Translations under genes and position numbers: made by a program | Notes under the pieces: model-generated | Seen by the model: the letters and a program-made list of their open reading frames with translations, nothing else | Told to the model about the DNA's origin: nothing | The model's database searches: none | From: Bedellia somnulentella | Taxonomy: Eukaryota > Arthropoda > Insecta > Lepidoptera > Bedelliidae | Assembly: GCA_963576735.1 (NCBI GenBank) | Contig: OY755171.1 | Coordinates: forward strand, 22,480,182 to 22,544,181 | DNA: 64,000 bases | Direction: 5' to 3' | In this document: positions 20,039-30,984 of the stretch, piece after piece | Layout: each line of letters starts with the position of its first letter | Numbering within the stretch: position 1 is the stretch's first letter

Positions 20039-20460
20039 GTTGAGTTTTCAGCTTGGGCCTCGAGCTTTTGGATGCGTGACTCCCATGAGTTCACTGTTTT
20101 AGTCAAAGCCACTAGCTGGTCTGTGAATGATTTTTTCAGGGCGGAAAAGTGTTCTTCGATGGCATCAAACTTTTTTTCCATGTAACTCATTAAGTTTGCA
20201 GACTCGATGTTAACTATTGAAGAAGGCGGTTGCCCATCGGCTGATTCTACCTGAAGTGATATCTGCGGGCTGTAGGGTTTTTTTATGTGCTTGCAATTCG
20301 CACATTTCCACTTCAGTTTATTCATAGGAAGTATCTTTTTGAATTCGTTTTCAGTTAATGCGAAGCATTGAAAGTGGCAGTGGGCTTGGCATTGAGCACA
20401 TTTCAGGCTATCCTCTGCCTTCATTGACCTGCTGCACTTTGTACATTCCATGACTCTCAA
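20039..20460 (-). pseudogene. LINE ORF1, N-terminal part (PHD finger + coiled coil)
   Basis: Starts MRVMECTKCSRSMKAEDSLK, CAQCQAHCHFQCFAL, LKWKCANCKH. The C-x2-C ... C-x2-C ... H-x2-C ... C-x2-C spacing is a PHD-type zinc finger. A heptad-rich segment follows: MEKKFDAIEEHFSALKKSFT, VNSWESRIQKLEAQAEN. PHD fingers at the start of ORF1 are known in some CR1/Jockey-group LINEs. The frame is cut after AENST by the TIR block at 20038, and ORF1 resumes at 15149 with FKGEIG. The frame running on into the insertion is not LINE. Confidence 0.85.
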
Positions 20461-21130
20461 TAACTGTTACGACCTTTTTTAACTTATTCACTATTTAATT
20501 TCTACTGAAAATTTTTTCAGGAACTAATCACTAGCTTTATCACTAAACTTAATGTCCACTAATATGCACTTCTTATGATGTCGAGAAAAATATAGGTCAT
20601 CGATCGCTTTTCAGAGATATGATTTTTTGACAATTTTATATTTTTCAAAAAACACTTAAAAATCAATATCTCATCGAATGTTTATCCGAATTTGATGCTC
20701 TAAACGGTCTTATTATTCTTTTTGTAGTGGCTAGCTGGGGAGATCTTCAAATTTGAGTACACTACTTTGGTTCCGATTTTTGGGTCACTTCCGGTTTATG
20801 GTTTTTGGCTCCCAGAAAATCCAATTTTTACGTCTACTTCTTTATTTTGACTTCAAAAGATGCGTAACACCGCGGCGACCTAGAACACACTTTAAAATGT
20901 ATGCTTAAAGCGATAAATCTGGAGTAATGATTTTTTGAAGAAATTTTAATTTTCAAAAATGACAGTTTTTCCGTAATATCTTCTTTATTTGAATCGTCTC
21001 CTTCACACACTTTATACCAGAATGTAGGCACTGAATTTAGACGTTTTTTAACACCAAAAAATCAAATCTAACACTACGTTTACTATAAGAAAATGAATAT
21101 TTAAGCTAAAACTTTTCGCGGAGCGCGCGC
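20461..21130 (-). promoter_or_regulatory. Probable 5' UTR / internal promoter region of the LINE
   Basis: Precedes ORF1 on the minus strand. It contains two loosely similar blocks, (GATATGATTTTTTGACAATT near 20620 and TAATGATTTTTTGAAGAAAT near 20925), suggesting tandem 5' UTR repeats as seen in other LINEs. The 5' end is put near the CG-rich GAGCGCGCGCGCG at 21122-21134, an estimate. Confidence 0.4.
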
Positions 21131-21596
21131 GCGTGGTATTCTAAGCCGACTAATATACGATCTACGACTATTTACATAAACTTGGAAAATTAAAAACAAG
21201 TTAGAACAACCAAACAAACAAACATATTTTCACTTATTACTGAGTCAATAATTATCAAAATTTTGAATAAAAAATAAAAAAAAATAAAAAACCCCTACTA
21301 AGATTTAGGTCAGATAAATCCATTAACTATAATATACTATATATATGTAATATATATAATTTCGAAAATTATAATAAGTATGAGTAAATAGTCAATAAAT
21401 AATGTAATAATTATATAAATTGTACAACAACAATAACAAAAATATTGTTCACTCAATGTCAATCCTTACATATTCTAAAAAGAAGCCCTCTCGCCTCGTT
21501 TTTCTGTTAGTCTGAGTGCAATAAATCAAAAACGTCGAAACGGATTTTTACACGGTTTTTATCAATATGAAAAGTGAGTTTTGAGACAGGTTAATG
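21131..21596. other. AT-rich spacer between the LINE and the Dong array
   Basis: No gene or recognised element. Ends in a TAA repeat (21597-21615) that served as target for the first Dong/R4 insertion. Confidence 0.55.
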
Positions 21597-21816
21597 TATT
21601 AATAATAATAATAAAAAGGCGTAGGGATGTGACGACCCCACCGCCCATTGTTGGAATGGCAGGATGATATGTCTGCCATTCCGGCTTTGCAAATAGTCTG
21701 CGCTTGAGTTTGTAGGTGTTGACCGTGTCTACAAACTGGTCCCAGCGCTGAATAGGGTGACAACGGTCTCCCCGGGGCAAGTGAGTGAAACCCCGGGTGA
21801 ATCTTCGCTCATCATA

Positions 21817-24800
21817 ATGAGTAAAAGTTATAATGATGAGCGTATAGGGCCGCTTCCCTTGGGTGATCGAAGGGGCACGTCTGGAGCTGGGGCTGGACGT
21901 GGCAGCATGCGGTCCCCCAGCCGCCGCAGGCCGGCCCGACCACCTGGCCGGTCTGCGCGACCACCTCAGCCACCAGATGGCTTGGCATCGGTTGGGACTG
22001 GGGCAACTCAGTCCCAGCAGTCGGTGCCCGCCGCTGGTTTAGCTAGGCGCCGCATGGCATGGACGGTCGATATGAATAGGAATGCCATGCGGGCCTATCT
22101 TAGGGCCTCGGGTTCGAGAACTGGACGGACGGGTTATCGGGCAGCAATGTACCGCGAATTTCTGCGGCTGGAGCCTAATTTGACCGTCACAGAACAAAAC
22201 CTGGCGGATCGAGTTCGGTACATACAGCGCTCAGAACTTTTTAGCACTACCGAACTCGAACAATTGCGACGCGAGGCTGTTCCCCCGCTAGACGAAGAGC
22301 CACCTTTGCAGGTTCTCCCTCCAGTCCCTGAACGGGAAGTACGGAGGGAGCCAATTGTTAACCTGCCGGATGTGGGTGGTGCGGAAAGCGATTGGGGAAC
22401 AGTCTCCCTGGATTTGGATTTGGTGAGGAGCGCACTCGAAGAGACGATCCTGGAATATCGCCAAGTGCCTCTCGAAAGGAGGCCAAGGCTGCCCCGAGTT
22501 CCTCTCAGCATCAAGGTTCGGGATGTCGTTGAGGCCGTCAATAACATGCTGCCCTCATTTTTAGAGAGCAGCATGGACCTTTGGGATACGGGTTCAATTC
22601 TCTTTGGCGCCGCAATGACAGTTTGTCAATTAGTCGGCGTCAGGATGCCGCCAACAAGAGTTGGTGGCTCCCGTCAGGCTGGCAGTACTAGTCCCAGGAT
22701 TAGAACTAGACCAGCCTGGATGAGGCGGATTGAAAGCCGTATCACAAGGGCCAGGGTCCTCATCGGCAAACTGACCAGCTTCAGATCAGGCAACAATAGG
22801 CCGAGGGTGGTGCGCTTCGTCAGGGAGGCATTCCCTGGTGAGAATGTCTTTGACAACTCACCGGAGTTTGCCTGTAGACTGGTGGAGCGCATCGATGATC
22901 TGAAGCAGAAGATCGCTGCTTGGGGTAAGCGAATTAGGCGATATTCTGAAAGGGTAAAGAGGTACCAACAGAATCGTCTCTTCATGAGTGACCAGAAGAA
23001 GTTCTACAGAACTTTGGGACGTCCCGACGTGGTTACGACAGGTCAGCGACCGGAAAAAGCAGATGTAGTTGCCTTTTGGCGTGGGCTTTGGTCGCTGCCT
23101 GTTGATCACGAAGAGGGCCGATGGTTCGAGGCGGTCGAGGGAGCGTGCGAGCCCATAGCGCCCATGAACCCCGTCAACATATCCGAGGAGGATGTGGTGG
23201 CTGCGATCCGTAAGGCTCCGAACTGGAAAAGTCCGGGGCCGGACGGATTGCACCATTACTGGTTGAAGGGGTTCACGCGCTGTCACGCTACTCTCGCCCG
23301 TCAGTTCCAAAGTGCCCTCGAGAGTGGGACGCTCCCGAACTTCTTAACTACTGGGGTCACTCATTTAGCTCCAAAGAGCGATGCTACCGCGGATCCATCA
23401 CAATACCGCCCCATTACTTGTCTTTGTACAATTTACAAGACCTTGACATCCGTTCTGAGCTCCAAGATTACTCAACACATTGTTGATAACAATGTGATAT
23501 CTGGAGCTCAGAACGGATGTAGGGGCGGTAGTCGCGGTAGCAAGGAGCTGCTCCTCATCGACGCAGTCGTAGGCCAACTGGTCAAACGCAACCGTCGGAA
23601 CTTCTCCGCTGGCTGGATAGACTACAGGAAGGCGTTCGATTCGGTACCTCATACATGGCTCATGAGGGTCCTTGAGCTGTACAAAATTGATAGTACAGTT
23701 CGACACTTCCTCGGGCAGTGTATGGGGTGCTGGAGAACGATCCTGAGTTTAGACGGTCAGCGGATGACGGACGCGGATGACCAAATTGATATAAGGCGAG
23801 GGATTTTCCAGGGCGATTGCCTGAGTCCAGTTTGGTTTTGCTTGGCCCTGAATCCTCTAAGCACACTCTTGGAGAATTCGGGGACAGGCTTTCAGTTTCG
23901 GAGAGGCGGACCACGCTTGCCTCATCTCCTTTACATGGATGACCTGAAGCTTTACGCCCCCACGGCTGACAGATTGGCGGAGCTACTGACGATCACTAAC
24001 GATTTCAGTGGTTCCGTCAAGATGGAGCTCGGGGTCGATAAGTGTGCGGTCATCCATGTTGAGAGGGGGCATGTCGTGCACTCTGATGGTGTCGATGTCG
24101 GCACCAATCATTTGAGGGCACTCTCCGAGGCTGAAACATACCGGTATCTGGGCATGTCACAAACCATCGGTGTGAAGGTGGCAGACGTGAAACAGGGTGT
24201 TTGCGAGGAGTTTTATGAACGCCTGAAAAGTGTGCTTAATAGCTACTTGTCAGGCGTTAATAAGATCCGAGCCATTAACTCCTGGGTCATGCCTGTACTG
24301 ATGTACACATTTGGCGTGCTCAGATGGACTCAGACCGAACTCGACGCTCTGGACAGACGAGTCCGCACGATGATGACCTCTCATCGAATGCATCATCCGA
24401 GGTCGTCGGTTATGAGATTGTATATCCCGCGGAAGTGTGGTGGTCGAGGCCTCTTGAGTGCCAAAACCATGCACAACCGCGAGGTATGCAACCTCAGAAA
24501 CTATTTTTTGACGATGACGGATGATAGTATTCGGGGAGAGGTGGTCACTAGTGATAAAGGACTGACTCCCTTATCGTTGGCCTCACAGGATTGGCGAACC
24601 CCGGAGGTACTTAGCACCTCTGATCGGGAGTCCGTATGGAAAGAGAAGGAGCTGCATGGGAGGTTTTACAAGGTACTTCACGAACCTTTCGTGGACCGTA
24701 AAGCCTCCCTGCATTGGCTGCGTTTCGGGGACCTCTTTGGGGAAACCGAAGGTTTTGTCTGTGCAATACAAGACCAGGTTATCAAGACGCGGAACTATCG

Positions 24801-25419
24801 GAAATACATCCTAAAGGACGGTACCACAGACATCTGTCGAGCATGTGGCCGTCCCGGAGAGTCACTTAGGCATGTTATTTCCGGTTGTTCGGCTCTTGCT
24901 AACACTGAGTACTTGCACAGACACAACCAAGCAGCCAAAATCCTGCATCAGGAGCTCGCTCTGAAATACGGACTCTTGCAACAGAGGCTGCCGTATTACA
25001 AGTATCTGCCGGAGCCAATCCTAGAAAACGACCGTGCCAAAATCTATTGGGACCGATCCGTTATCACGGACAGGACTATTCTAGCGAATAAGCCTGATAT
25101 CGTGGTATGGGATCGGTCGCAGTCGAGGGTATTTCTAGTCGATGTCACTATCCCTCATGACGAGGGTCTCGTGAAAGCCGAAACCGAGAAGCGTCGGAAG
25201 TATCTCGATCTGGCCCACGAGATCACCGACATGTGGGGTGTGACTTCGACAGAAATAATCCCAATTGTTTTGTCCGTGAACGGGTTAATTCCAACCAGCC
25301 TCGCGACCAACTTGAGGCGGTTGGATTTCTGTGGCGTGTCGGTTCCAGCACAGATGCAGAAAGCGGTGCTGCTCGATACGGCTCGGATCGTCTGTCGGTT
25401 CTTGAACCTGACTCCCTGA
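21817..25419 (+). CDS. Dong/R4 LINE polyprotein (RT + restriction-like endonuclease), intact
   Basis: Single ORF of 1200 codons from the ATG at 21817. The frame is open back to an in-frame stop at 21694, so a longer start is not excluded. The N-terminus is Pro/Arg-rich (SPSRRRPARPPGRSARPPQP). RT follows: NWKSPGPDGLHHYWLKGF, SQYRPITCLCTIYKTLTSVL, IDYRKAFDSVP (catalytic Asp at about 608), RRGIFQGDCLSPVWFCLALN and YMDD (706-709). At the C-terminus a CCHC knuckle CRACGRPGESLRHVISGC (from about 1007) precedes the restriction-like endonuclease KPDIVVWDRSQSRVFLVDVT (from about 1092). This CCHC plus PD-(D/E)xK layout is the R2/R4-type target-nicking enzyme. No stop or frameshift: this copy may be competent. 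Confidence 0.95.
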   Translation: MSKSYNDERIGPLPLGDRRGTSGAGAGRGSMRSPSRRRPARPPGRSARPPQPPDGLASVGTGATQSQQSVPAAGLARRRMAWTVDMNRNAMRAYLRASGSRTGRTGYRAAMYREFLRLEPNLTVTEQNLADRVRYIQRSELFSTTELEQLRREAVPPLDEEPPLQVLPPVPEREVRREPIVNLPDVGGAESDWGTVSLDLDLVRSALEETILEYRQVPLERRPRLPRVPLSIKVRDVVEAVNNMLPSFLESSMDLWDTGSILFGAAMTVCQLVGVRMPPTRVGGSRQAGSTSPRIRTRPAWMRRIESRITRARVLIGKLTSFRSGNNRPRVVRFVREAFPGENVFDNSPEFACRLVERIDDLKQKIAAWGKRIRRYSERVKRYQQNRLFMSDQKKFYRTLGRPDVVTTGQRPEKADVVAFWRGLWSLPVDHEEGRWFEAVEGACEPIAPMNPVNISEEDVVAAIRKAPNWKSPGPDGLHHYWLKGFTRCHATLARQFQSALESGTLPNFLTTGVTHLAPKSDATADPSQYRPITCLCTIYKTLTSVLSSKITQHIVDNNVISGAQNGCRGGSRGSKELLLIDAVVGQLVKRNRRNFSAGWIDYRKAFDSVPHTWLMRVLELYKIDSTVRHFLGQCMGCWRTILSLDGQRMTDADDQIDIRRGIFQGDCLSPVWFCLALNPLSTLLENSGTGFQFRRGGPRLPHLLYMDDLKLYAPTADRLAELLTITNDFSGSVKMELGVDKCAVIHVERGHVVHSDGVDVGTNHLRALSEAETYRYLGMSQTIGVKVADVKQGVCEEFYERLKSVLNSYLSGVNKIRAINSWVMPVLMYTFGVLRWTQTELDALDRRVRTMMTSHRMHHPRSSVMRLYIPRKCGGRGLLSAKTMHNREVCNLRNYFLTMTDDSIRGEVVTSDKGLTPLSLASQDWRTPEVLSTSDRESVWKEKELHGRFYKVLHEPFVDRKASLHWLRFGDLFGETEGFVCAIQDQVIKTRNYRKYILKDGTTDICRACGRPGESLRHVISGCSALANTEYLHRHNQAAKILHQELALKYGLLQQRLPYYKYLPEPILENDRAKIYWDRSVITDRTILANKPDIVVWDRSQSRVFLVDVTIPHDEGLVKAETEKRRKYLDLAHEITDMWGVTSTEIIPIVLSVNGLIPTSLATNLRRLDFCGVSVPAQMQKAVLLDTARIVCRFLNLTP

Positions 25420-25502
25420 CCCCGACCGACTGTGCTCTTGTCGGGGAGTACCGCCTCTCCCATTTAAAATTCTAATTTTCTGTTTCGGCCTTGGGAGAGG
25501 CG
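25420..25502 (+). promoter_or_regulatory. Dong 3' UTR with two hairpins
   Basis: Stem 1: CCCCGAC (25420-25426) with GTCGGGG (25440-25446). Stem 2: CGCCTCTCCCA (25452-25462) with TGGGAGAGGCG (25492-25502). Both are kept in copies 2, 3 and 4 with few changes. Related LINEs use 3' UTR structure for RT recognition; that role here is inferred. Confidence 0.7.
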
Positions 25503-25526
25503 AGAAGCTAAAAGTGATCCCGAAAT

Positions 25527-25552
25527 AATAAAAAATAATAATAATAATAAAA
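25527..25552 (+). repeat. TAA microsatellite between Dong copies 1 and 2
   Basis: Imperfect (AAT)n. The only sequence separating the 3' end of copy 1 from the 5' end of copy 2. A similar tract lies between copies 2 and 3 (30972-30984) and after copy 3 (33395-33412). Confidence 0.9.
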
Positions 25553-28500
25553 TGGCGTAGGGATGTGACGACCCCACCGCCCATTGTTGGAATGGCAGGA
25601 TGATATGTTTGCCATTCCGGCTTTGCAAATAGTCTGCGCTTGAGTTTGTAGGTGTTGACCGTGTCTACAAACTGGTCCCAGCGCTGAATAGGGTGACAAC
25701 GGTCTCCCCGGGGCAAGTGAGTGAAACCCCGGGTGAAACTTCGCTCATCATAATGAATACAGGGGATAATGATGAGCGTATAGGGCCGCTTCCCTTGGGT
25801 GATCGAAGGGGCACGTCTGGAGCTGGGGCTGGACGTGGCAGCATGCGGTCCCCCAGCCACCGCGGACCGGCCCGACCACCTGGCCGGTCTGCGCGACCGA
25901 CTCAGCCACCAGATGGCTTGGCATCGGTTGGGACTGGGGCAACTCAGTCCCAGCAGTCGGTGCCCGCCGCTGGTGGAACAAGGCGCCGCATGGCATGGAC
26001 GGTCGAAATGAATAGAAATGCCATGCGAGCCTATATTAGGGCCTCGGGTTCAAGAACTGGACGGACAGGTTATCGGGCAGCAATGTACCGCGAATTTCTG
26101 CGACTGGAGCCCAATTTGACCGTCACTGAACAAAACCTGGCGGATCGAGTTCGGTATATACAGCGCTCAGAACTTTTTAGCACTACCGAACTCGAACAAT
26201 TGCGACGCGAGGCTGTTCCCCCGCTAGACGAAGAGCCACCTTTGCAGGTTCTCCCTCCAGTCCCTGAACGGGAAGTACGGAGGGAGCCAATTGCTAACCT
26301 GCCGGATGTGGGTGGTGCGGAAAGCGATTGGGGAACAGTCTCCCTGGATTTGAATTTGGTGAGGAGTGCACTCGAATCGACGATCCTGGAATATCGCCAA
26401 GTGCCTCTCGAAAGGAGGCCAAGGCTGCCCCGAGTTCCTCTCAGCATCAAGGTTCGGGATGTCGTTGAGGCCGTCAATAACATGCTGCCCTCATTTTTAG
26501 AGAGCAGCATGGACCTTTGGGATACGGATTCAATTCTCTTTGGCGCCGCAATGCCAGTTTGTCAATTTGTCGGCGTCAGGATGCCGCCAACAAGAGCTGG
26601 TACAACAAGAGCAGTACTAGTCCCAGGACTAGAACTAGACTAGCCTGGATGAGGCGGATTGAAAGCCGTATCACAAGGGCCAGGGTCCTCATCGGCAAAC
26701 TGACCAGCTTCAGATCAGGCAACAATAGGCCGAGGGTAGTGTGCTTCGTCAGGGAGGCATTCCCTGGTGAGAATGTCTTTGACAACTCACCGGAAGTTGC
26801 CTGTAGACTGGTGGAGCGCATCGATGATCTGAAGCAGAAGATCGCTGCTTGGGGTAAGCGAATTAGGCGATATTCTGAAAGGGTAAAGAGGTACCAACAG
26901 AATCGTCTCTTCATGAGTGACCAGAAGAAGTTCTACAGAATTTTGGAGCGTCCCGATGTGGTTTCGACAGGTCAGCGACCGGAAAAAGCCGATGTAGTTG
27001 CCTTTAGGCGTGGGCTTTGGTCGCTGCCTGTTGATCACGAAGAGGGCCGATGGTTCGAGGCGTTCGACGGAGCGTGCGAGCCCATAGCGCCCATGAACCC
27101 CGTCAACATATCCGAGGAGGATGTGGTGGCTGCGATCCGTAAGGCTCCGAACTGGAAAAGTCCGGGGCCGGACGGATTGCACCATTACTGGTTGAAGGGG
27201 TTCACGCGCTGTCACGCTACTCTCGCCCGTCAGTTCCAAAGCGCCCTCGAGAGTGGGACGCTCCCGAACTTCTTAACTACTGGGGTCACTCATTTAGCTC
27301 CAAAGAGCGATGCTACCGCGGATCCATCACAATACCGCCCCATTACTTGTCTTTGTACAATTTACAAGACCTTGACATCCGTTCTGAGCTCCAAGATTAC
27401 TCAACACATTGTTGATAACAATGTGATCTCTGGAGCTCAGAACGGATGTAGGGGCGGTAGTCGCGGTAGCAAGGAGCTGCTCCTCATCGACGCGGTCGTA
27501 GGCCAACTGGTCAAACGCAACCGTCGGAACTTCTCCGCTGGCTGGATAGACTACAGGAAGGCGTTCGATTCGGTACCTCATACATGGCTCATGAGGGTCC
27601 TCGAGCTGTACAAAATTGATAGTGCAGTTCGACACTTCCTCGGGCAATGTATGGGGTGCTGGAGAACGATCCTGAGTTTAGACGGTCAGCGGATGACGGA
27701 TGCGGATGACCAAATTGATATAAGGCGAGGGATTTTCCAGGGCGATTGCCTGAGTCCAGTTTGGTTTTGCTTGGCCCTGAATCCTCTAAGTACACTCTTG
27801 GAGAATTCGGGGACGGGCTTTCAGTTTCGGAGAGGCGGACCACGCTTGCCTCATCTCCTTTACATGGATGACCTGAAGCTTTACGCCCCCACGGCTGACA
27901 GATTGGCGGAACTACTGACGATCACTAACGATTTCAGTGGTTCCGTCAAGATGGAGCTCGGGGTCGATAAGTGTGCGGTCATCCATGTTGAGAAAGGGCA
28001 TGTCGTGCACTCTGATGGTGTCGATGTCGGCACCAATCATTTGAGGGCACTCTCCGAGGCTGAAACATACCGGTATCTGGGCATGTCACAAACTATCGGT
28101 GTGAAGGTGGCAGACGTGAAACAGGGTGTTTGCGAGGAGTTTTATGAACGCCTGAAAAGTGTGCTTAATAGCTACTTGTCAGGCGTTAATAAGATCCGAG
28201 CCATTAACTCCTGGGTCATGCCTGTACTGATGTACACATTTGGCGTGCTCAGATGGACTCAGACCGAACTCGACGCTCTGGACAGACGAGTCCGCACGAT
28301 GATGACCTCTCATCGAATGCATCATCCGAGGTCGTCGGTTATGAGATTGTATATCCCGCGGAAGTGTGGTGGTCGAGGCCTCTTAAGTGCCAAAACCATG
28401 CACAACCGCGAGGTATGCAACCTCAGAAACAATTTTTGGCGAGGACGGATGATAGTATTCGGGGAGAGGTGGTCGCCAGTGATAAAGGACTGACTCCCTT

Positions 28501-28967
28501 GTCGTTGGCCTCACAGGATTGGCGAACCCCGGAGGTACTTAGCACCTCTGATCGGGAGTCCATATGGAAAGAGAAGGAGCTGCACGGGAGGTTTTACAAG
28601 GTACTTCACGAACCTTTCGTGGACCGTAAAGCCTCCCTGCATTGGCTGCGTTTCGGGGACCTCTTTGGGGAAACCGAAGGTTTTGTCTGTGCAATACAAG
28701 ACGCGGAACTATCGGAAATACATCCAAAAGGACGGTACCACAGACGTTTGTCGAGCATGTGGCCGTCCCGGAGAGTCACTTAGGCATGTCATTTCCGGTT
28801 GTTCGGCTCTTGCTAACACTGAGTACTTGCACAGACACAACCAAGCAGCCAAAATCCTGCATCAGGAGCTCGCTCTAAAATACGGACTCTTGCAACAGAG
28901 GCTGCCGTATAACAAATATCTGCCGGAGCCAATCCTAGAAAACGACCGTGCCAAAATCTATTGGGAC

Positions 28968-30488
28968 TAGGGTGTGCAATCTTGCAGCAAAATCTCAATC
29001 TCGGTATTTGCAAGATTGCGGACGTCTAATCTTGCAAGATCTCGGTATTTTGCGAGATCTCGCAAACATACTAAGTTTTGTTTTATAATGACAAATATTT
29101 TACTAAAAATGAATAAACTTAATTCCATGAGCGAATTATTGAAACAAAACATATATTTGATGTGAACGGAATTTTTTGCTGCTGCCGGCATAATCGTTAA
29201 ATCAGCTTTTTAAATTATTATTATTACTAAAGATTTTGGTGGCAAACTGAAAGTGTCATCATAATGTTAATGAGCGACCTAAAATGCATATAATATGGGG
29301 CCGAATCTTTAAATAAAATAAAACTGCAGTCATAATGGTTCCCCGCTCACGATGCGAGTCTTCATAGGATCAGCTAGCTTTTTAGCGCTAATCGTGTTGA
29401 GAGATTTTCCAACTTTCCTACCATGAAGCGCAAAATAGTTTCAGCGGTAGATATAACGACACAATACTTTAACTGCCAATTTGATAGGTTGGAACATTGA
29501 TTTAGGCTCTAAGTCAATCAAAGCACGTCTTCAATTTGTTAAATATTGAGATGATATCAGCGAGACTGGTCTCGGAGTTTTGCAGTCGAGTACTAACTGC
29601 ATGTTTTCGCCAAACTCATTAGTTATATTAAAACTACTATCGACTTTCGGAGATTTAATCGCGTTTTATTACATGGTTTTTTCCCATGTCTTCCCGTCAC
29701 CATGATAACTGAAACGTTTTCGAAACGTCGGGCCTTAAAAAATCATGTCATAAAACGCGATTAAATATCCAAAAGTCAATAGTTGTCTTAATTATAATGT
29801 ATAAGCATAAGCATAAGCATAAACGTTCACGCCGAATATCCCCGAAGGGGTTGGCAGAGGTACTAATACTTCTGAACATCACGTGACTTTGTCACCTGGT
29901 GTTCAGAGTACCCACGTTTTGCATGGACAGTGTACTCACGTGATAGGGGGCAAGCCTATCGCCGTTTTGTACGAATACACTGTCACATGACTAAGTACAA
30001 CTCAGCCATGTGGGTTTCCTCACGATGTTTTCCCTCACCGTTAACAACCATGATAAATTAACCACACATATGTCTTTAGAAAAGACAAATTGGTGTAGGC
30101 CCGACCCAGGATTTGAACACTAGTCGTTTGCACGTTAACCGAGTGTTCTACCCACTAGGCTATCACGGTTGTCTAATTATAATGTGTAATCGTGAAAGTC
30201 ATTAGTTATGTACTTTTGCAAAACATTGTTCTTTGTGAGTGATTTACGGAAAAGCTTGACAGTTTTTAATGACTAACTGGAGGCTATGAGCATTTCAAAG
30301 TTACTGAAGTAGTTGTATAAGCCTACCTAGTTTTATAAGCGACCGCTCCAGAATAGACAAGGAACACGTTGCCTAATCTTGCAAATCTTGCGAGATCTCG
30401 TATGATTTTGGGTGCAAGATTGATCTTGCAAAATAAGTGCGAGATCTCGGTATTTCGAGATCTTGCAATACCGAGATTGCACTCCCTA
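28968..30488. mobile_element. hAT-type non-autonomous element
   Basis: Starts TAGGGTGTGCAATCT and ends AGATTGCACTCCCTA (15-base TIRs, one mismatch). Exact 8-base duplications ATTGGGAC flank it at 28960-28967 and 30489-30496. Eight-base duplications and a TAGGG(T/A)GTGCAA terminus are hAT hallmarks. Subterminal regions are dense in AATCTTGCAAGATCT- and GCGAGATCTCG-like palindromes, the kind of clustered sites bound by hAT transposases. No transposase ORF is present. It carries a SINE at 29801-30168. Confidence 0.93.
29801..30168 (-). mobile_element. SINE family 1, complete copy inside the hAT element
   Basis: tRNA-derived SINE on the minus strand. The head reads ACCGTGATAGCCTAGTGGGT (A box) and GTTCAAATCCTGGGTCGGGC (B box). 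The body is shared with five other loci, and the tail is (TTATGC)n. It is flanked by a duplication of about 17 bases, TTGTCT(T)AATTATAATG, at 29783-29800 and 30169-30185, proving retroposition. Moved in trans by some LINE; which one is not visible. Confidence 0.9.
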
Positions 30489-30984
30489 ATTGGGACCGAT
30501 CCGATATCATTATCACGGACAGGACTATTCTAGCGAATAAGCCTGATATCGTGGTATGGGATCGGTCGCAGTCGAGGGTATTTCTAGTGGATGTCACTAT
30601 CCCTCATGACGAGGGTTTCGTGAAAGCCGACACCGAGAAGCGTCGGAAATATCTCGATCTGGCTCACGAGATCACCGACATGTGGGGTGTGACTTCGACA
30701 GAAATAATCCCAATTGTATTGTCCGCGAACGGGTTAATTCCAACCAGCCTCGCGACCAACTTGAGGCGGTTGGATTTCTGTGGCGTGTCGGTTCCAGCAC
30801 AGATGCAGAAAGCGGTGCTGCTCGATACGGCTCGGATCGTCCGTCGGTTCTTGAACCCGACTCCCTGACCCCGACCGACTGTGCTCTTGTCGGGGAGTAC
30901 CGCCTCTCCCATTTAAAATTCTAATTTTCTGTTTCGGCCATGGGAGAGGCGAGAAACTAAAGATGTTCCCAGAATAATAATAAA

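Larger units (their letters stand above)
21618..25526 (+). mobile_element. Dong/R4-type LINE, copy 1 (full length)
   Basis: From GGCGTAGGGATGTGACGACC to GTGATCCCGAA, bounded by TAA repeats at both ends (21597-21615; 25525-25552). Dong, described from Bombyx mori, inserts in TAA repeats, so the target fits. It has a 5' UTR of about 200 bases, one ORF, and a 3' UTR of about 110 bases with two hairpins. About 3.9 kb, as expected for a complete R4-clade element. Confidence 0.93.
25753..30868 (+). pseudogene. Dong/R4 polyprotein, copy 2, broken
   Basis: Same protein as copy 1, with several lesions. (1) A 7-base loss at about 26600 (GCTGGTACAACAAGAG where copy 1 has GTTGGTGGCTCCCGTC) shifts the frame and runs to TAG at 26641. 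(2) A one-base loss at about 28436 (AACAATTTTTGGCG) shifts it again. (3) A 14-base deletion between direct CAAGAC repeats at about 28701, shared with copy 3. (4) The hAT insertion at 28968, which cuts the endonuclease from the RT. The RT block itself (26650-28430) is open with YMDD intact. It cannot make a full-length protein. Confidence 0.92.
25554..30971 (+). mobile_element. Dong/R4-type LINE, copy 2, split by a hAT element
   Basis: Head to tail with copy 1. It runs 25554-28967, is interrupted by a hAT-type element (28968-30488), and resumes 30497-30971 after an 8-base duplication. Both ends are present and lie in TAA repeats, so it was full length before decay. Confidence 0.93.

Noticed and set aside
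22134..22574. 146-codon minus-strand frame, repeated in all Dong copies (22134, 26070, 31501)
   Set aside because: It is the antisense shadow of the Dong N-terminal coding region; conservation follows from the sense protein.
26517..28493. 658-codon frame in Dong copy 2 as an independent gene starting MGYGFNSLW
   Set aside because: The start is an artefact of the frameshift at about 26600; upstream residues are out-of-frame Dong.
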